Shown here: piece by piece, positions 16,730 to 24,857 of the stretch
Numbering within the stretch: the first letter of the stretch is position 1
Layout: the number at the start of each line of letters is the position of its first letter
Assembly: GCA_031260805.1 (NCBI GenBank)
Contig: JAISKV010000009.1
Span: 1-50,711 of the forward strand
Length of the DNA: 50,711 nucleotides
Source: Rickettsiales bacterium
Lineage (GTDB): Bacteria; Pseudomonadota; Alphaproteobacteria; Rs-D84
Direction: 5' to 3'
Notes under the pieces: model-generated
The model's database searches: none
Seen by the model: the letters and a program-made list of their open reading frames with translations, nothing else
Told to the model about the DNA's origin: nothing
Made by a program: the position numbers and the translations under genes

Positions 16730-17878
16730 CTAGAATAAAGCCGGTTGCCGCTTCGAGATATGATTATCACCGCTCATTTTGTCAAAATACAAATAATTTA
16801 GAAAATTATATGCAAAGTTGAACGATATTCGCTTTCTGTCTTTATCACGATAATTCGTCATAAACAAGGAATTATATTCCTGCCGCTTTTCTTCCAGTTC
16901 CCGATTGAATAGTTTTATAAGCTCTTCCTGTTCCGCCACAGACACAAACGAAGGAAATACAAGATTTATCTGATTACGGCTTGTTTTTATGCTAACCAGC
17001 GCGTCATATCCATATTTGCGTATATCCTCCAAACATATCTTTCCGTCATCGGTTCCCGTATCTATCGCTTTAAGAACGACTATATTATTTTTTATTATAT
17101 TCCAAGTTGTTTCATCAACTCTAAATTCGCGAATAGTATCCAAATGATTATACGCGGCTGTAATAGGATAATTTCCAATCCGCAAATCATCTTCTTCCAG
17201 CCGATATATTTTTAATTTATTTTCATATTTGTTTATCAGGGCAAGAAAATCGCCGCCAATCTGCCAATTATGATTGCGGAAAACGCGGATGTGTTTTTTC
17301 ATTTTACTGGGATAAATGGTGAAATCTATTTTCATTTGCGCCGAGAATTCGGATTTTTTGCGATAATGAAAAGCGATAACATTATAAGTCGTGTCATCAA
17401 AAACCTGTTCTGTAAAATAATTCGCTTTTATTATCTCAAATTTATCCAAAAATATCTGGCGTATGTATTTGGAGTTTTCAGCGGATAAAAAGTTTATCGG
17501 GACGATAACAATGCCTTCTTCCGAATCCATAATTTTTTCAAGCGATAGCTGATACAAATCCGTATGCTTGCTATTTTTCAGAATCGCATTATCTGACATC
17601 TTATTTTGATAAAGGTAAGGCGGATTTGTTAAAACAAATTCATATTTTTGCGGATTTTGCAATGAGTCATTTTTTTTTATGCTTTCACAAACCAACGCAT
17701 CATCTATATCAAATCCTAAAATAGAGCCAGCGCCATTTTTCTGCGCCCAATCCAGCAAATCACCGCCGCCTGCGAATGGGTCTGTTATATTCTTATTTAC
17801 AACAAAAGATTCCAGCCCCGATAAAATATAATCGGTGTTTCTAGTAAAAAACTGCCCAAATTGTTGTTTCTTGCACAT
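16730..17878 (-). CDS. Type II DNA adenine (N6) methyltransferase
   Basis: A 382-residue amino-group methyltransferase using S-adenosylmethionine. It has FGQFFT at the N-terminus (motif X), DPFAGGGDLL (motif I, SAM binding), GFDIDDAL (motif II) and the catalytic TNPPYLYQN (motif IV, NPPY), the order of gamma-class N6-adenine enzymes. The C-terminal region (about 190-382) should be the target-recognition domain. It precedes the endonuclease gene on the same strand, the usual protective order. Base composition is AT-rich. The recognition sequence cannot be read from the protein. A GGAG/AGGAA ribosome-binding site lies just before the ATG. Confidence 0.87.
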   Translation of the reverse strand: MCKKQQFGQFFTRNTDYILSGLESFVVNKNITDPFAGGGDLLDWAQKNGAGSILGFDIDDALVCESIKKNDSLQNPQKYEFVLTNPPYLYQNKMSDNAILKNSKHTDLYQLSLEKIMDSEEGIVIVPINFLSAENSKYIRQIFLDKFEIIKANYFTEQVFDDTTYNVIAFHYRKKSEFSAQMKIDFTIYPSKMKKHIRVFRNHNWQIGGDFLALINKYENKLKIYRLEEDDLRIGNYPITAAYNHLDTIREFRVDETTWNIIKNNIVVLKAIDTGTDDGKICLEDIRKYGYDALVSIKTSRNQINLVFPSFVSVAEQEELIKLFNRELEEKRQEYNSLFMTNYRDKDRKRISFNFAYNFLNYLYFDKMSGDNHISKRQPALF

Positions 17879-17978
17879 GCTCCAATTTCCTGCTTTATAT
17901 CATACGAAATCTTGATAAAAAATACCAGCATTTTTATTTCTTGCCGGATAAAAAAGGACGAGAGCCGGCAGGGTATAA

Positions 17979-18006
17979 AAAAAAATCCGCCTGGGGCGGA
18001 TTTTTA
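17979..18006 (-). terminator. Terminator of the bamA operon
   Basis: The stem AATCCGCC / GGCGGATT with loop TGGG is flanked by A-runs and T-runs. On the minus strand it overlaps the bamA stop codon (18004-18006) and ends in T9, so lpxD-fabZ-lpxA, which often follow bamA, are not continued here. Confidence 0.85.
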
Positions 18007-20265
18007 GAACTGTGTCTCAAACGACAGCAGGAATCGCTGCTCGCGATCATACGGCTTTTTCGTAATCGGCCAGCCCCATGAAAAATTCATCGGACCCATC
18101 GGCGTATTCCAATAAACGCCGACGCCGGCCGCTGTGCGGATTGATTCGTCAATCTCGCTGGGGATGCCATAGAAATTATTTTCTTCCGCCGGCGGGCGGC
18201 CAAGAACGCCGTAATCCATAAATACAAAGCCCTTGACCTGATATTCGTCCGGGATAAATATTGGAAAGTTCAACTGCGTTGTGCCATTCAACTTCCACAG
18301 TCCGCCCAGCGCGTATGTCGGAAACAGTATATTGCGCGATCCGACGCCCGCGATATCAAATCCGCGCAAAGATTCCCCGCCCAAAAAGTACCGGTATACG
18401 CGCGCGATATATGTGTCGGCCGGCGCCTGAATCAATCCGAATTCCAGCGTTGATTTCAATTGCCAACGGTTGTCAAAAAAGTTCACCAATCCCGTAAAAT
18501 CAGCGTTGTACCGCATAAATTCATCCGTGCTGATTCCAAATCCTGTGTATGCGGCGCCAAAATTCGCAACGATTCCCGTATGCGTGTTTTGCTGAAAATC
18601 CGTATTCAGATTATAATAGCGGAAGTTCGTCCCCAGCGTATACAGGTTCGCATTCACCCAGCCCTTGTGAATGTCATAGTTCTGATCGTACGCCGCCGAC
18701 AAACGCAAAGATTGCGACCAGTGATCGGACCATGCCCAACCCAATCGTCCGCCGATTGACAATGAATCCCTGTCATACCCATAACTGCCCAGTCTGGAAT
18801 AGTTATACATCGTGTACGATATATCAAACCCGCCGGACAATGCGCGGCCGAACAGGTATGGTTCCGTGAAACTGAACAAAGCCTGTTTTTGATACTGGGC
18901 GATGCTGCCCTTGATCTGCACGATTTGTCCGCGGCCCATAAAATTGCTTTCCGTGATTCCGGCGTCAATCATGAATCCGTTGATGTTGGACCAGCCTAGC
19001 CCGCCAGACAATTCGCCGGTAGGCTGCTCTTCCACCTTGATATCCAGATTCATCAGGTCCGTTCCGGCAACGCGCGTCGGCACCATGTCAACGCTCTTGA
19101 AAAATCTGGTGCGCATCATCCGCTGGCGGCCTTCTTCAATCGTCTGCAATGAAAAAGGATCGCCGCTGCGCATCGGCGTCTGCATTTCAATAACGCTGTC
19201 AAATGTGCGCACATTGCCGAGTATGTTTATGGAATTCAGATAAACCCGATTCGTTTTCGCAATATTGAATTTTATCCCTATCGTGCGATCGCTGTCATTC
19301 TTGACCGGCACAGGTTCCACATTGATAAAGGCATACCCTTTTTCAGCAACCGCGCCGCGCAGATTGGAAATCGTTTTTTCAATCAAGTCCACATTGTAAA
19401 TGTCGCCGGCATCAAACGCGACCGCATCCTGCAAATCATCGTCGTCAATATCCGGGAAAGGATTGTCAATAGAAACCTGGCCGAATTTATAGCGCGGCCC
19501 TTCTTCCAAATCAAACACGACAGAATACCATTTGCGGTCATGCGTAAAAGAACCGGCGGCCGATTTTATCTTTACATCCGCATAGCCGTTGCGCAGATAA
19601 AACTGGCCCAGCATCTGCTGGTCATACTTTATGCGGTCTTCGTCATAAACATCAAACGATGCCATGAATTTCCACCATGCGTATTCGCGCGAAAGTATCG
19701 CATCGCGCAGAGTGCTGGCGCGGAACGCGTGATTCCCGGTAAAGTCAATGCTGTCTATGTATGTCGGATGACCCTCGGCAATCTCAAACACGACATTCAC
19801 GCGGCCGTCGTCCGTATTTATTTTTTGCGGATTCACTGTTGTTCCGAAAATTCCCTTGCGCTGGTACAGCGCCAGTATCCGCTGGACATCGCCGCCGATA
19901 ACCGATTCGTCGTATGTCCCGCGCGCAGCGGTCCGGATTTCTTTTTTCAGATCATCCGTGCTTATCTCGTCATTGCCCTCGGTCGTGACCATGGCGATTG
20001 TCGGCGCTTCCGCCACTTTTATTTGCAGCAGCGCGCCGTTTTGCGATACTGAAACATCGCTGAATAATGAAGACGCCTGCAACTGCTTTACAATCTGGTT
20101 TATCGCATTGCTGTCCGGATTGTCGCCAACCCGAACCCCCGCCAGCAAACGCACGGATTCCGCATCCATGCGCTGGTTGCCGATGACTTCAATGCGCGAA
20201 ACAACATTCGCGCAAAGTGAAGAGTGAAAAGTGAAAAGTGAAAATATCAGTAATATTTTTTTCAT
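18004..20265 (-). CDS. bamA: Outer membrane protein assembly factor BamA
   Basis: The central Omp85 protein of the BAM complex, which inserts beta-barrel proteins into the outer membrane. It has 753 residues: a signal peptide (residues 1-19, ending SSLCA), five POTRA domains (about 20-415; for example VVSRIEVIGNQRMDAESVR and RVYLNSINILGNVRT) and a 16-strand Omp85 barrel (about 430-753). The L6 loop motif is GVGSRN/LRGFDIAGVG (the VRGF equivalent is LRGF), and it ends RFLLSFETQF with the terminal Phe of barrel proteins. The signal peptide core is encoded by a TTTTCAC heptamer array. The ATG overlaps the rseP stop by 4 bases. The presence of BamA implies a Gram-negative envelope. Confidence 0.96.
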   Translation of the reverse strand: MKKILLIFSLFTFHSSLCANVVSRIEVIGNQRMDAESVRLLAGVRVGDNPDSNAINQIVKQLQASSLFSDVSVSQNGALLQIKVAEAPTIAMVTTEGNDEISTDDLKKEIRTAARGTYDESVIGGDVQRILALYQRKGIFGTTVNPQKINTDDGRVNVVFEIAEGHPTYIDSIDFTGNHAFRASTLRDAILSREYAWWKFMASFDVYDEDRIKYDQQMLGQFYLRNGYADVKIKSAAGSFTHDRKWYSVVFDLEEGPRYKFGQVSIDNPFPDIDDDDLQDAVAFDAGDIYNVDLIEKTISNLRGAVAEKGYAFINVEPVPVKNDSDRTIGIKFNIAKTNRVYLNSINILGNVRTFDSVIEMQTPMRSGDPFSLQTIEEGRQRMMRTRFFKSVDMVPTRVAGTDLMNLDIKVEEQPTGELSGGLGWSNINGFMIDAGITESNFMGRGQIVQIKGSIAQYQKQALFSFTEPYLFGRALSGGFDISYTMYNYSRLGSYGYDRDSLSIGGRLGWAWSDHWSQSLRLSAAYDQNYDIHKGWVNANLYTLGTNFRYYNLNTDFQQNTHTGIVANFGAAYTGFGISTDEFMRYNADFTGLVNFFDNRWQLKSTLEFGLIQAPADTYIARVYRYFLGGESLRGFDIAGVGSRNILFPTYALGGLWKLNGTTQLNFPIFIPDEYQVKGFVFMDYGVLGRPPAEENNFYGIPSEIDESIRTAAGVGVYWNTPMGPMNFSWGWPITKKPYDREQRFLLSFETQF
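20212..20247. repeat. Heptamer array encoding the BamA signal-peptide core
   Basis: On the minus strand the words are TTTTCAC, TTTTCAC, TTTTCAC, TCTTCAC, TTTGCGC, giving F/S/L/T/H residues 7-18. The same word (as AAAAGTG on the other strand) is used inside uvrD and in intergenic arrays at 28366-28400 and 30552-30590. Confidence 0.9.
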
Positions 20266-21314
20266 AACTTAAATACCCGTGCGATGTCGTTCCACATGGT
20301 CAGTACGAAAATAGCGCCGATCAAGATCCATCCGCCGACCAGAATCCGCTCCATCATTTTGCCCTGCAACCGGCGCCGAATCACGCTTTCCGTACCCAGT
20401 ATTAATAAATATCCGCCATCCAGCACCGGCAGCGGCAGCAGATTCACTATCCCCAAATTCACAGACAGCAGCGCGATGATTGACAGCAATGCGAATATCC
20501 CGGCCGACAATGCCTGGCCGGAAACCTGGGCGATTGTTATAAAACTGCCCAACTGCTTTGACGACCGTTCGCCCGTGATTATTTGTTTCAGCACGACGAC
20601 CAGCGTTTTTGACTGCACCCAGACTTCCCGCGCGCCGGACCATGCGGCCTGGACTATATTTTTCCGCTGCTGGAAAGTCTTGGTCCCGTCCGCAACCATG
20701 CCCCATCTGTCCGCCGGTTCCAGTTGGACTGTAATCAGTTTTTCCCCGCGCAACAGAATTACCGTCGCGTCATCGCCGCCGGCCAAATCCTTGGCAATAA
20801 CCAATTCGCCCCAATTGCCTATCTTTTCGCCATCAATGCGCAGCACCCGGTCCCCCGCCCGAACCCCGGCGTTGTATGCGGCCGAATCACGAATAACCTG
20901 GCCCACCACCGGCGATTGAATCTGCCGCTCTTTCACCACAAACATCGTCGTGTATATCGCCCACGCCAATATAAAATTCATCGCGACGCCGGCGACCAGA
21001 ATCAAAGCCTGCTTCCAACCGCTGACCGACAGATAATGCCCGCGCTTTTGCGCCGCGGTCATTTTATTGTACTTCGCGCGGTCAAACATGTCTTCCTGGC
21101 CGTACAATTGACAATATCCGCCGAACGGAACCCAGCCCAGCCGCCATTCGCATCCGCGTTTGTCCTTCCAGCGCAGAACAGGCTTGAACCCGATGGCAAA
21201 AGCCTCTACCCGGACGCCGGACGCGCGCGCAGCCAGATAATGGCCCAGTTCGTGCACAAACACGACCATCCCCAGAACAATTATCAATGCAATTATGGTT
21301 AAGATTATATTCAT
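20262..21314 (-). CDS. rseP: RseP-type site-2 zinc metalloprotease
   Basis: An intramembrane protease of the RseP/S2P family that cleaves anti-sigma factors or remnant signal peptides within the membrane. It has 350 residues. The zinc motif HELGH (21-25) is in the first transmembrane helix, GVRVEAFAIGFKP follows, and one PDZ domain (about 125-200, GQVIRDSAAYNAGVRAGDRVL) is visible. The third zinc ligand is in LLPLPVLDGG (about residue 298). E. coli RseP has two PDZ domains and about 450 residues; the single-PDZ form is common in alphaproteobacteria. Its ATG overlaps the stop of the four-helix-bundle gene by 4 bases, and its stop overlaps bamA. Confidence 0.93.
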   Translation of the reverse strand: MNIILTIIALIIVLGMVVFVHELGHYLAARASGVRVEAFAIGFKPVLRWKDKRGCEWRLGWVPFGGYCQLYGQEDMFDRAKYNKMTAAQKRGHYLSVSGWKQALILVAGVAMNFILAWAIYTTMFVVKERQIQSPVVGQVIRDSAAYNAGVRAGDRVLRIDGEKIGNWGELVIAKDLAGGDDATVILLRGEKLITVQLEPADRWGMVADGTKTFQQRKNIVQAAWSGAREVWVQSKTLVVVLKQIITGERSSKQLGSFITIAQVSGQALSAGIFALLSIIALLSVNLGIVNLLPLPVLDGGYLLILGTESVIRRRLQGKMMERILVGGWILIGAIFVLTMWNDIARVFKL

Positions 21315-21700
21315 AGTTTATCTCTTTGTGTAGGTGCAGGTGTAGGTGTATGGCCAAGACTATTTATTAAGCCTGTTAACATTCTGCAAATTTTATTAAG
21401 TTGATCTGTCAGCCTGATATAAGTTTCATTATCAATAAAACCTAGTTTATGCGATATTTTCATCTGACATCTTAATTCTGCCGCCGATCCCTTGGATATG
21501 CCTACAAAATGCCTGTATTCGTTAGATGTGTTTCTTGATGCGCCTTCTGCCAAATTAGAAGTTATTGATACCACCGCTCGTTTCATCTGCGATACCAACC
21601 CAAACATTTCACTTTTTGGGAATGTATCCATAATTTTATATACATCAACTGCGGTATCTATACCAAGATTATAAACATCTAAATCTTCAACTGATTTCAT
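21311..21700 (-). CDS. Four-helix-bundle protein (23S rRNA intervening-sequence / S23 type)
   Basis: A 129-residue protein from the ATG at 21700 (MKSVEDLDVYNLGIDTAVDV). The pattern of an N-terminal helix, FPKSEMFGLVSQMKRAVVSI, TSNLAEGASRNTSNEYRHF, GSAAELRCQM and YIRLTDQLNKICRMLTGLI is diagnostic of the S23/IVS four-helix-bundle family. These are usually encoded within intervening sequences in 23S rRNA, with relatives acting as accessory factors of diversity-generating retroelements. Here it sits between cdsA and rseP, where dxr is normal. The last 15 or so residues (HTPTPAPTQ region) are encoded by the flanking hexamer repeat, and the stop overlaps the rseP start as ATGA. A longer start at 21796 would only translate the repeat (GVGESVGESEG) and is rejected. 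The function is unknown; RNA binding is suggested by the family. Confidence 0.88.
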   Translation of the reverse strand: MKSVEDLDVYNLGIDTAVDVYKIMDTFPKSEMFGLVSQMKRAVVSITSNLAEGASRNTSNEYRHFVGISKGSAAELRCQMKISHKLGFIDNETYIRLTDQLNKICRMLTGLINSLGHTPTPAPTQRDKL

Positions 21701-21764
21701 ACCCACACCTTCACCTACACCTTCACTTTCACCTACACTTTCACCTACACCTACAACACCATCA
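21320..21764. mobile_element. IVS-like element: S23-type gene between inverted hexamer arrays
   Basis: The left array GTGTAG/GTGCAG (21325-21352) and the right array CACCTA/CACCTT/CACTTT (21703-21764) are in inverted orientation and complementary, so the RNA could fold with the four-helix-bundle ORF in the loop. This mirrors the stem-loop plan of 23S rRNA intervening sequences. The cdsA stop codon lies within the right array and the rseP ribosome-binding site starts at the end of the left one. That it is mobile is inferred from this arrangement; no transposase is encoded. Confidence 0.55.
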
Positions 21765-22419
21765 CCAGCCATGTTATCGGCAGAACGAAAATCCACCCGT
21801 CAAAGCGATCCAGCGCGCCGCCGTGTCCAGGCAGAATATTGCTGTAATCTTTAATCCCCAATTTTCTTTTTATCGCGGATGCCGCCAGATCCCCGTACTG
21901 CGACAACAATGAAACGCTGATTCCAATCCACATCAATTGCGGCATGAATTGGGCGTACGCCAAATGCCCCGCTTGCAAAGCGGTGCCGATGTACCCGTAC
22001 AAGACCGCGCCAAGCGTTCCGCATACAATTCCCGCAACCTGTCCCGACCAAGTCTTGCCCGGGCTGACCGACGGCCACATTTTTTCGCCGCCAAAGAATT
22101 TTCCGAAAAACCACGCGCCGATGTCTGCAAAACTTATCGTCATCAACAGCAGCAGGATTATCCAAGGCCGTGTCCCGACCATGTATGCGGAAACAATAAA
22201 GATCAAAGAATAAAGAATAAAAAGCATCAGTTGCCGGCCATTTATTCTTTTATCTTTATTCTTTATTATTTTCCATATCAGTTCTGCGCTGCAAACCACG
22301 GCGACCACCGCGCACAGCCAGCGCACCGCCGGCGCGCCAAAGTATTCGGCAATAACCGCCCCCGCGCCAACCAAGACCATAACGCCGGCCGTCAGAATTC
22401 TTTTAATCGTTTCGCTCAT
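21751..22419 (-). CDS. cdsA: Phosphatidate cytidylyltransferase
   Basis: Makes CDP-diacylglycerol from phosphatidate and CTP, the branch point of phospholipid synthesis, in the inner membrane. It has 222 residues from the ATG at 22419 (MSETIKRILTAG); the upstream frame reads through uppS. It has about 6-7 transmembrane helices. The family signature SAIKRKLGIKDYSNILPGHGG, continuing into LDRFDG, is complete. It is shorter than E. coli CdsA (285). Residues about 48-74 (KIIKNKDKRINGRQ then LMLFILYSLIFIV) are encoded by two heptamer arrays in inverted orientation, so a cytoplasmic loop and the following helix are partly repeat-made. The start overlaps uppS (ATGA). Confidence 0.94.
   Translation of the reverse strand: MSETIKRILTAGVMVLVGAGAVIAEYFGAPAVRWLCAVVAVVCSAELIWKIIKNKDKRINGRQLMLFILYSLIFIVSAYMVGTRPWIILLLLMTISFADIGAWFFGKFFGGEKMWPSVSPGKTWSGQVAGIVCGTLGAVLYGYIGTALQAGHLAYAQFMPQLMWIGISVSLLSQYGDLAASAIKRKLGIKDYSNILPGHGGALDRFDGWIFVLPITWLVMVL
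22199..22277. repeat. Inverted pair of heptamer arrays inside cdsA
   Basis: Left part AAGAATA words (22199-22228) and right part TTATTCT/TTTATCT words (22243-22277), separated by about 15 bases. The pair is complementary, so the cdsA mRNA itself could form a long hairpin, and both arms stay open in the cdsA frame. Confidence 0.8.
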
Positions 22420-23174
22420 TTCTTGCCACCATAATTTTTTTCCTTGCCACCGCCGAACCGCCGATCGCGGCCTGCAAATTCTTGCAATACCGCCGCCCAA
22501 TGCCGCGGGCTGGCGACAAATTCAGGCCAATGGTATTTCGGAAAATACAATTCCGCGTACGCCAGTTTCCACAGCATGAAATTGGAAATCCGCCGCTCGT
22601 TGCTGGTGCGCACCATGAAATCAATCGGCAGCAGGTCGCCGGTATCCATAAAAGTCTCAAACAATTCCTTGTCCACGGCCGCGCCGCCGGCAACCGCGTC
22701 GTTCATCGCATTGATAATCTCATCCTGGCCGCCGTAATTCAGCGCGAACACAACCGTCCCGCCGGTGCCATCGGCCGTTTTACCCTCTAACTCGTCCGCC
22801 AGTTTCGCCAATTTGGCCGGAATCCTGTCCCGCGACCCGATAATGCGATACCGCAGATTTTTCTCTATCGCAGTTTTAAGATTCTTTTTCAATTCCGCAT
22901 AAAACAGTTCCATCAGAAAATCTGTTTCTTCTTTGGTTCTGTCCCAATTTTCGGTTGAAAAGATAAAGAACGAAATCGTGCTGACCCCGCGCGCGATGTA
23001 AAAATCAACCAGTTTCTCGAACCCGTTTATCCCGGCGCGATGCCCCATGACCGCAGGCAGTCCGCGCGCCCGCGCCCAGCGTCGATTGCCGTCGCAAATG
23101 AACGCGATATGGTTCGGGATTTTTCCGATTTTGGCGCCCATGGCCTTTTTTCTGAACAAATTTAATATTGACAT
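22416..23174 (-). CDS. uppS: Undecaprenyl diphosphate synthase (di-trans,poly-cis)
   Basis: Elongates farnesyl diphosphate with isopentenyl units to the C55 carrier lipid of peptidoglycan and polysaccharide synthesis. It has 252 residues. The catalytic Asp (D28) is in HIAFICDGNRRWA, followed by GHRAGINGF, STENWDRTKEE (substrate binding) and the C-terminal PIDFMVRTSNERRISNFMLWKLAYAELYFP. It is the first gene of the uppS-cdsA-S23-rseP-bamA operon; frr, often upstream, is not here. Its 5' end faces the small lipoprotein gene across 117 bases. Confidence 0.96.
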   Translation of the reverse strand: MSILNLFRKKAMGAKIGKIPNHIAFICDGNRRWARARGLPAVMGHRAGINGFEKLVDFYIARGVSTISFFIFSTENWDRTKEETDFLMELFYAELKKNLKTAIEKNLRYRIIGSRDRIPAKLAKLADELEGKTADGTGGTVVFALNYGGQDEIINAMNDAVAGGAAVDKELFETFMDTGDLLPIDFMVRTSNERRISNFMLWKLAYAELYFPKYHWPEFVASPRHWAAVLQEFAGRDRRFGGGKEKNYGGKK

Positions 23175-23241
23175 TTTTTCCCGTATATTTTGCCATGGCA
23201 GGTTAGCAGTAAAATCTTATAAAAACAAGTGCTTTTTGCTG

Positions 23242-23271
23242 TTGACGCGGCGGCCTAAAAATCACTATAAT
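23242..23271 (+). promoter_or_regulatory. Promoter of the 48-residue lipoprotein gene
   Basis: TTGACG, an 18-base spacer and a consensus TATAAT. An AAGGAG ribosome-binding site follows 7-10 bases before the ATG at 23292. This is one of the best promoter matches in the window. Confidence 0.7.
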
Positions 23272-23291
23272 CCCCGAAAAGGAGAGTCTGC

Positions 23292-23438
23292 ATGAAAAAA
23301 CTCGCTTTACTTGGATTGGTCATTGTGGCCTTGGCTGGTTGCGGCCAGGTTTATGACAGATCACCGGTTGGCGTCGGATATGACAGCAATGAACTGAAAT
23401 TGTCACCTTGCGCCTGCATGCTGGTGTACAATGCGTAA
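23292..23438 (+). CDS. Small lipoprotein (48 residues)
   Basis: A very short gene with strong expression signals. The signal peptide MKKLALLGLVIVALAGC has a lipobox LAGC, with lipidation expected at C17. The mature part is only about 32 residues (GQVYDRSPVGVGYDSNEL then KLSPCACMLVYNA), with a CAC motif near the end. It resembles in size and design the lipoprotein at 26063-26212, and both may be entericidin-like or abundant small envelope lipoproteins. No family was recognised. It may drive transcription into the VirB8-like genes downstream unless the inverted repeat at 23440-23552 stops it. Confidence 0.8.
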   Translation: MKKLALLGLVIVALAGCGQVYDRSPVGVGYDSNELKLSPCACMLVYNA

Positions 23439-23439
23439 A

Positions 23440-23552
23440 CTAGTTATTAGTTGTTAGTTATTAATTATTATACCATTGTGCGCGCCGCGACAATTCCGCC
23501 ACCACAAACAAAAGTATAATAACTAAAAATTAATAACTAATAATTAATTATT
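23440..23552. repeat. Inverted heptamer arrays (TTAGTTA / TAACTAA)
   Basis: Left arm TTAGTTA, TTAGTTG, TTAGTTA, TTAATTA (23442-23472). Right arm TAACTAA, TTAATAACTAATAATTAATTA (23517-23549). The loop is about 45 bases. It fills the whole gap between the lipoprotein and the first VirB8-like gene. Confidence 0.85.
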
Positions 23553-23560
23553 GGTGGATT

Positions 23561-24232
23561 ATGGATTATCCGAACGGATTTGATTTGACGGTGTTTCCGG
23601 CCGCGCGGCGCGTGGCTGTATTGCGCGCGATTTCAATCTGGACCTGCATCGCATTTCTGGTTATCGCCGCATTGTGCGGATTGTTCGTGTGGTCGCGCAA
23701 TTCTCTGCAACTGAATCCTTATTTGATAGCAATAACCCCGGACGGCGCAGGGTGGTCGGTTATCACAGACAAAACGCGCGGCGCGCCGATTACGCGGACC
23801 GATCTGGTCCAGGAATCCGTCGCGAATTCGTTTATCCAAAATGTTCTGATGGTGTCCGACGATGCGGAAACAAACAGCGCGCTGTGGTGCAGGTGCGACA
23901 ATGGCGCGAACGACAACTCTGCAACGCCGTGCATGATTTGCAAAAATTCGGATTCGGTCGTGTTTTCAGCGTTAAGCACGCGGGTTCTGCCCTTGTGGCA
24001 GGAAAAATTTGCAAACGGTGAAACCGTTTCCGTCGGCAATGTCGCGTTAAGCAAATTGGTCGGGAACGAATTCAGCGGCGTATGGAAATTTACGGCGACG
24101 CTGAATTCCGATACCGGCATAACGGGATTTGTGCAACTGGGCCGCGATCCTAACAGATACCCGCTGAACATCGGGTTCTTTGTTTCGGATTTCAGTTTTT
24201 ATGAAACAACGGGAACGCGGGCCGGACAATGA
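23561..24232 (+). CDS. VirB8-like type IV secretion protein (A)
   Basis: A bitopic inner-membrane protein of 223 residues. It has a short cytoplasmic N-terminus, one membrane helix (about 24-46, WTCIAFLVIAALCGLFVW) and a periplasmic domain. The SLQLNPYLIAITPDGAGWSV strand just after the helix is the pattern of the VirB8/NTF2-like fold (PYVI plus acidic turn). LVQESVANSFIQNVLMVSDD and the ending YPLNIGFFVSDFSFYE (like NPLGxxVxxY) support this. A cysteine cluster CRCDNG...CMICKN is unusual. VirB8 nucleates assembly of the T4SS inner-membrane complex. It overlaps the next gene by 4 bases. Assignment is from motif pattern, not alignment. Confidence 0.6.
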   Translation: MDYPNGFDLTVFPAARRVAVLRAISIWTCIAFLVIAALCGLFVWSRNSLQLNPYLIAITPDGAGWSVITDKTRGAPITRTDLVQESVANSFIQNVLMVSDDAETNSALWCRCDNGANDNSATPCMICKNSDSVVFSALSTRVLPLWQEKFANGETVSVGNVALSKLVGNEFSGVWKFTATLNSDTGITGFVQLGRDPNRYPLNIGFFVSDFSFYETTGTRAGQ

Positions 24233-24855
24233 AGAAAATCGTTTATTTCTTAATCGGATTCTGCATAACGGGACTGGCCGTGTACAGCATTTATCTGGGC
24301 GCGGTGTTCTTTGACGCGTCGCGGAACATACGGGTGCGGCCGGATATATTCCAGCCCAACAACCTGTCCAGCCAGCGGATTGGCAAGCCGATTCCGATTG
24401 AAGACTTGTCAGATAATTACATCATGACGCGATTGGTGAAAAAGTACATGCACGAATACTTTTTCGTAATGCCCAGCAGCGAGAACTTGACCGCGCGCAG
24501 CGCGAATACGGGAATACTGGCGCGGCTGTCCGACAGGGCCGTTATGGATAAATGGACGGCGACGCAGTTGCCGGTCATGCAAAAATTGGCGGCCGACAAA
24601 AAATACAGAATTGTGAATGTTATTGAACCGATTATCCCCCAGGAAGATTATCTGGAAGTGAACTTTCAATTGCAAACATTTGACCCGTACGCGCTGGGCG
24701 GCGCGCCTTTGATTGAAAACGGCACAGTGCATATAAGAATCAAGTACGCGAATGGGATCCAGGAAGTGGCGGATGGATTTGATGCGAAAAAATATCTGGG
24801 CGGCGGCGGGGATCCGGCCGGAATATTCAAGTTCCGCGTCATGGAAATGAAGTAA
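24229..24855 (+). CDS. VirB8-like inner-membrane protein (B)
   Basis: A 208-residue protein with one N-terminal membrane helix (MKKIVYFLIGFCITGLAVYS) and a periplasmic domain. IMTRLVKKYMHEYFFVMPSS, LARLSDRAVMDKW, YLEVNFQLQTFDP and the final GIFKFRVMEMK fit the helix-then-strands order of the VirB8 NTF2-like fold, but more weakly than its neighbour. Overlap with the preceding VirB8-like gene (ATGA) and a 2-base gap to the next gene indicate one operon. If correct, the window has three VirB8-like proteins; duplicated VirB8 genes are known in the Rickettsiales T4SS. The alternative is an unrelated bitopic partner of protein A. Confidence 0.45.
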   Translation: MKKIVYFLIGFCITGLAVYSIYLGAVFFDASRNIRVRPDIFQPNNLSSQRIGKPIPIEDLSDNYIMTRLVKKYMHEYFFVMPSSENLTARSANTGILARLSDRAVMDKWTATQLPVMQKLAADKKYRIVNVIEPIIPQEDYLEVNFQLQTFDPYALGGAPLIENGTVHIRIKYANGIQEVADGFDAKKYLGGGGDPAGIFKFRVMEMK

Positions 24856-24857
24856 GA

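Noticed and set aside
21701-21796. N-terminal extension of the four-helix-bundle protein (VGESVGESEGVGEG)
   Set aside because: This is the hexamer array translated; the conserved protein begins at 21700.
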